Positions 62,641-64,000 of a stretch of 64,000 nt of DNA are shown here, piece after piece. The notes beneath the pieces are model-generated. The model was not told the DNA's origin and searched no databases. It worked only from the letters and a program-made list of their open reading frames with translations. Each line of letters starts with the position of its first letter. Position 1 is the stretch's first letter. The DNA is from Xestospongia bergquistia (Eukaryota > Porifera > Demospongiae > Haplosclerida > Petrosiidae), in NCBI GenBank assembly GCA_963965975.1, contig OZ014417.1:5127821-5191820 (forward strand). The letters run 5' to 3'. A program made the translations under genes and the position numbers.

Positions 62641-62829
62641 AGGTATTAATGTGAACCCTTTAACGGGTGGTTGCGTAATTATGAGCAGGCGGATGCAATT
62701 ATTGAGTGGGTGGAATCGCAATTTTGCACAGTAACTATTACCGAGGCACCTGGACTGTTTTTCGAAAGCAAGAACGTGAATATGATTGCAATCACTGGTT
62801 TGTAAAGCTATCAACATGGCTAAAGCGTC

Positions 62830-63117
62830 ATGGCATTGACAAGCAGAAGGTTTATACAGTTGCCTTCTGACCCAGACCTCCTTTTACAGTGTATTGATGG
62901 TGCTGAAAGTGACTATTCAGACAGTGATTTCTACAGCTACATTGATGAAGAAGAAGCACTGACAGATCTTTTGCAAAGCCATTTACTAGCAAGGCTGACT
63001 TCTGAAAGCTTTGTACTAAAATGTAACTCTTCAGCTCCACCTTTACCAACAAGAAGCAGTTTCCTAGCTCCACCTACACCCACGGATAAGATGATTTTAC
63101 ACACATGTACAAAATAA
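62830..63117 (+). pseudogene. Putative N-terminal part of a piggyBac-type transposase
   Basis: A 95-codon open frame starts at ATG 62830. It has an acidic, Ser/Asp-rich section (ESDYSDSDFYSYIDEEEA, about residues 26-43) and a Ser/Pro-rich tail. piggyBac transposases commonly begin with an acidic, poorly conserved region like this, and the remnants downstream in the same strand support the link. A second open stretch, 63138-63215, is a Ser/Thr/Ala-rich low-complexity linker (ATSPATALPSTSTTATAS) that fits the usual disordered part before the folded domain. On its own the ORF carries no diagnostic domain. Shorter open frames on the minus strand here look like shadows. Confidence 0.5.
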
Positions 63118-63302
63118 TAATAATTATTGTAGTTCATCCATTGGTTGCCACCTCTCCAGCAACAGCTTTGCCCAGTACTAGCACTACTGCTACAGCTAGC
63201 CTACCTATAGTTAACTAAAGACTACCAATAATAGCAAAGTAACTTTATAGTTCATCCATTTACTGCATCACCTGGGCTTACTCTTGATATAACCAAAAAC
63301 CA

Positions 63303-63531
63303 CCACTTGCTTTCTTCAATCTATACTTTTCATCAGCAGTAAAAGATTTGATCTTTGTGGAAACAGCTACCTATCCTGTGTCAAATTGAATCTTACATGC
63401 ATAATCATCCCAATGCTCTTAGTCATGACTGGAGTAGAAATCTGATAAAGCATGAGGAAGTTGACCCATTACTAGCCATAATAATTACAAAGGGACTAGT
63501 TAGATATCTGTCTGTGAGGTATTCATTATAA
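63303..63531 (+). pseudogene. piggyBac-type transposase fragment, dimerisation/N-terminal folded domain
   Basis: Two frames continue each other. The first, 63303-63389, reads PLAFFNLYFSSAVKDLIFVE then TATYP, matching the family pattern P..FF.LFF....I..IV.ETN.YA. The second, reading on from 63394 to a stop at 63529, contains KHEEVDPLLAIIITKGLVRY then LSVRYSL, matching the family pattern of an Elkaf.gi.i.mG segment followed by P.I.dYWs. The one-base frame change between 63380 and 63394 shows decay. Both patterns are recalled from the family; no alignment was run. Confidence 0.75.
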
Positions 63532-63729
63532 CCAAGGAAATAGATTGATATGAATTGCAAGTTTTATTTATTACACTTACTTGTAATTGTAATTTTATTA
63601 GGAAGCCCTAAAAATTTGTGAATTTCCTGTACAACTTACTTATTTGTAGATGATACTGGAGCAGCAAATGGTCATTTCATAGTGATATAGTCAGTCATAT
63701 CATGCAGAAGGTTTGAATTATTGATGAAA

Positions 63730-64000
63730 TCTTGATCAGCTTAACGAGTCATTCTAGTTGGTTTATATTCCCAATAGAGAAATTGCTGTTGATGAGAGTA
63801 TCATTGGACACAAAGGAGGACTCTCGTGGTTCTAGTACATGCTCAAGAAGCCCACTAAATGGGATATTATACTTACTATAATGGTTGTTAATGAGCCATA
63901 CAGGAAAAGAGAAGATGGTGTCCCTGAGCAAGGGCTAGCGTACAAAGTGATCTCATGTCTCCTTTATCAATAAGTGGATATCATGTGTGTACCAATATAC
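63730..64000 (+). pseudogene. piggyBac-type transposase fragment, start of the DDE catalytic domain
   Basis: From 63764 the frame reads YIPNREIAVDESIIGHKGGL then SWF, a TAG stop at 63833, and YMLKKPTKWDIILT. This matches the piggyBac catalytic signature (vDESm..fkGR.s..QYmp.KPtkWGiK), with the first catalytic Asp at 63791-63793. A later part (GLAYKVISCLLYQ) resembles the block before the second Asp; a TAA at 63971 follows, and a shifted frame gives SGYHVCTNIY, like the family's YHVYVDNFYT, with the expected Asp not present. Stops at 63755, 63833 and 63971 make this a pseudogene. It runs to the window end. Confidence 0.85.

Larger units (their letters stand above)
62656..64000 (+). mobile_element. 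Left part of a decayed piggyBac-type transposon, cut by the window end
   Basis: Coding remnants at 62830-63117, 63303-63531 and 63730-64000 lie in the order expected of a piggyBac transposase. A possible left end is CCCTTTAACGGGTGG at 62656: piggyBac ends often start with CCC after a TTAA, and here the preceding tetramer is TGAA while a TTAA lies at 62660-62663. The right end is outside the window, so the boundary is tentative. The 63532-63729 interval shows no clear coding pattern. Confidence 0.6.

Noticed and set aside
62566-62817. Minus-strand 83-codon open frame
   Set aside because: It overlaps the minisatellite and the presumed piggyBac left end and shows no recognisable motif.
63749-63931. 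Minus-strand 60-codon open frame
   Set aside because: It lies opposite the piggyBac catalytic block, whose + strand translation matches the family signature.

Overview
This window is eukaryotic, almost certainly from an animal and probably an invertebrate. The evidence is a long AT-rich satellite array, spliced transposase remnants of the pogo/Tigger and piggyBac types, GT/AG introns and AATAAA poly(A) signals. I cannot narrow the species from sequence alone. I see no host gene, RNA gene or CRISPR array.

Layout. Positions 1-51262 are one uninterrupted head-to-tail array of a ~143-bp satellite, about 358 monomers by simple division. Near-identical multi-monomer blocks of about 7, 12, 13 and 20 units lie inside it. 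At ~51262 a truncated monomer marks a change to a more diverged edge (to 54415). The edge array is then interrupted by a 4.69-kb pogo/Tigger-type DNA transposon (54416-59107, TA duplication, imperfect inverted ends). About two monomers follow (59108-59408), then a 0.79-kb non-autonomous element with clean inverted ends (59409-60202), then about one more monomer. At ~60355-60385 the satellite flips strand and runs inverted to ~62110, fading into degenerate copies by ~62340. A 46-bp degenerate minisatellite (62370-62640) follows. The left part of a decayed piggyBac-type element (from ~62656) runs off the window end.

How the parts relate. The satellite monomer is mostly self-complementary: three successive inverted repeats cover about 114 of its 143 bases. 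The pogo-type element carries a CENP-B-like two-part DNA-binding region, a DD35D catalytic domain, a charged coiled-coil-like region, a symmetrical 90-nt exon that has been triplicated with its introns, and a last exon encoding a PHD finger. It is broken by five in-frame stops and one apparent 1-base deletion. All three transposons sit in or beside the diverged array edge; none is visible in the homogeneous 51-kb core. This fits repeated homogenisation of the core by unequal exchange or conversion, with old copies and insertions surviving at the edge.
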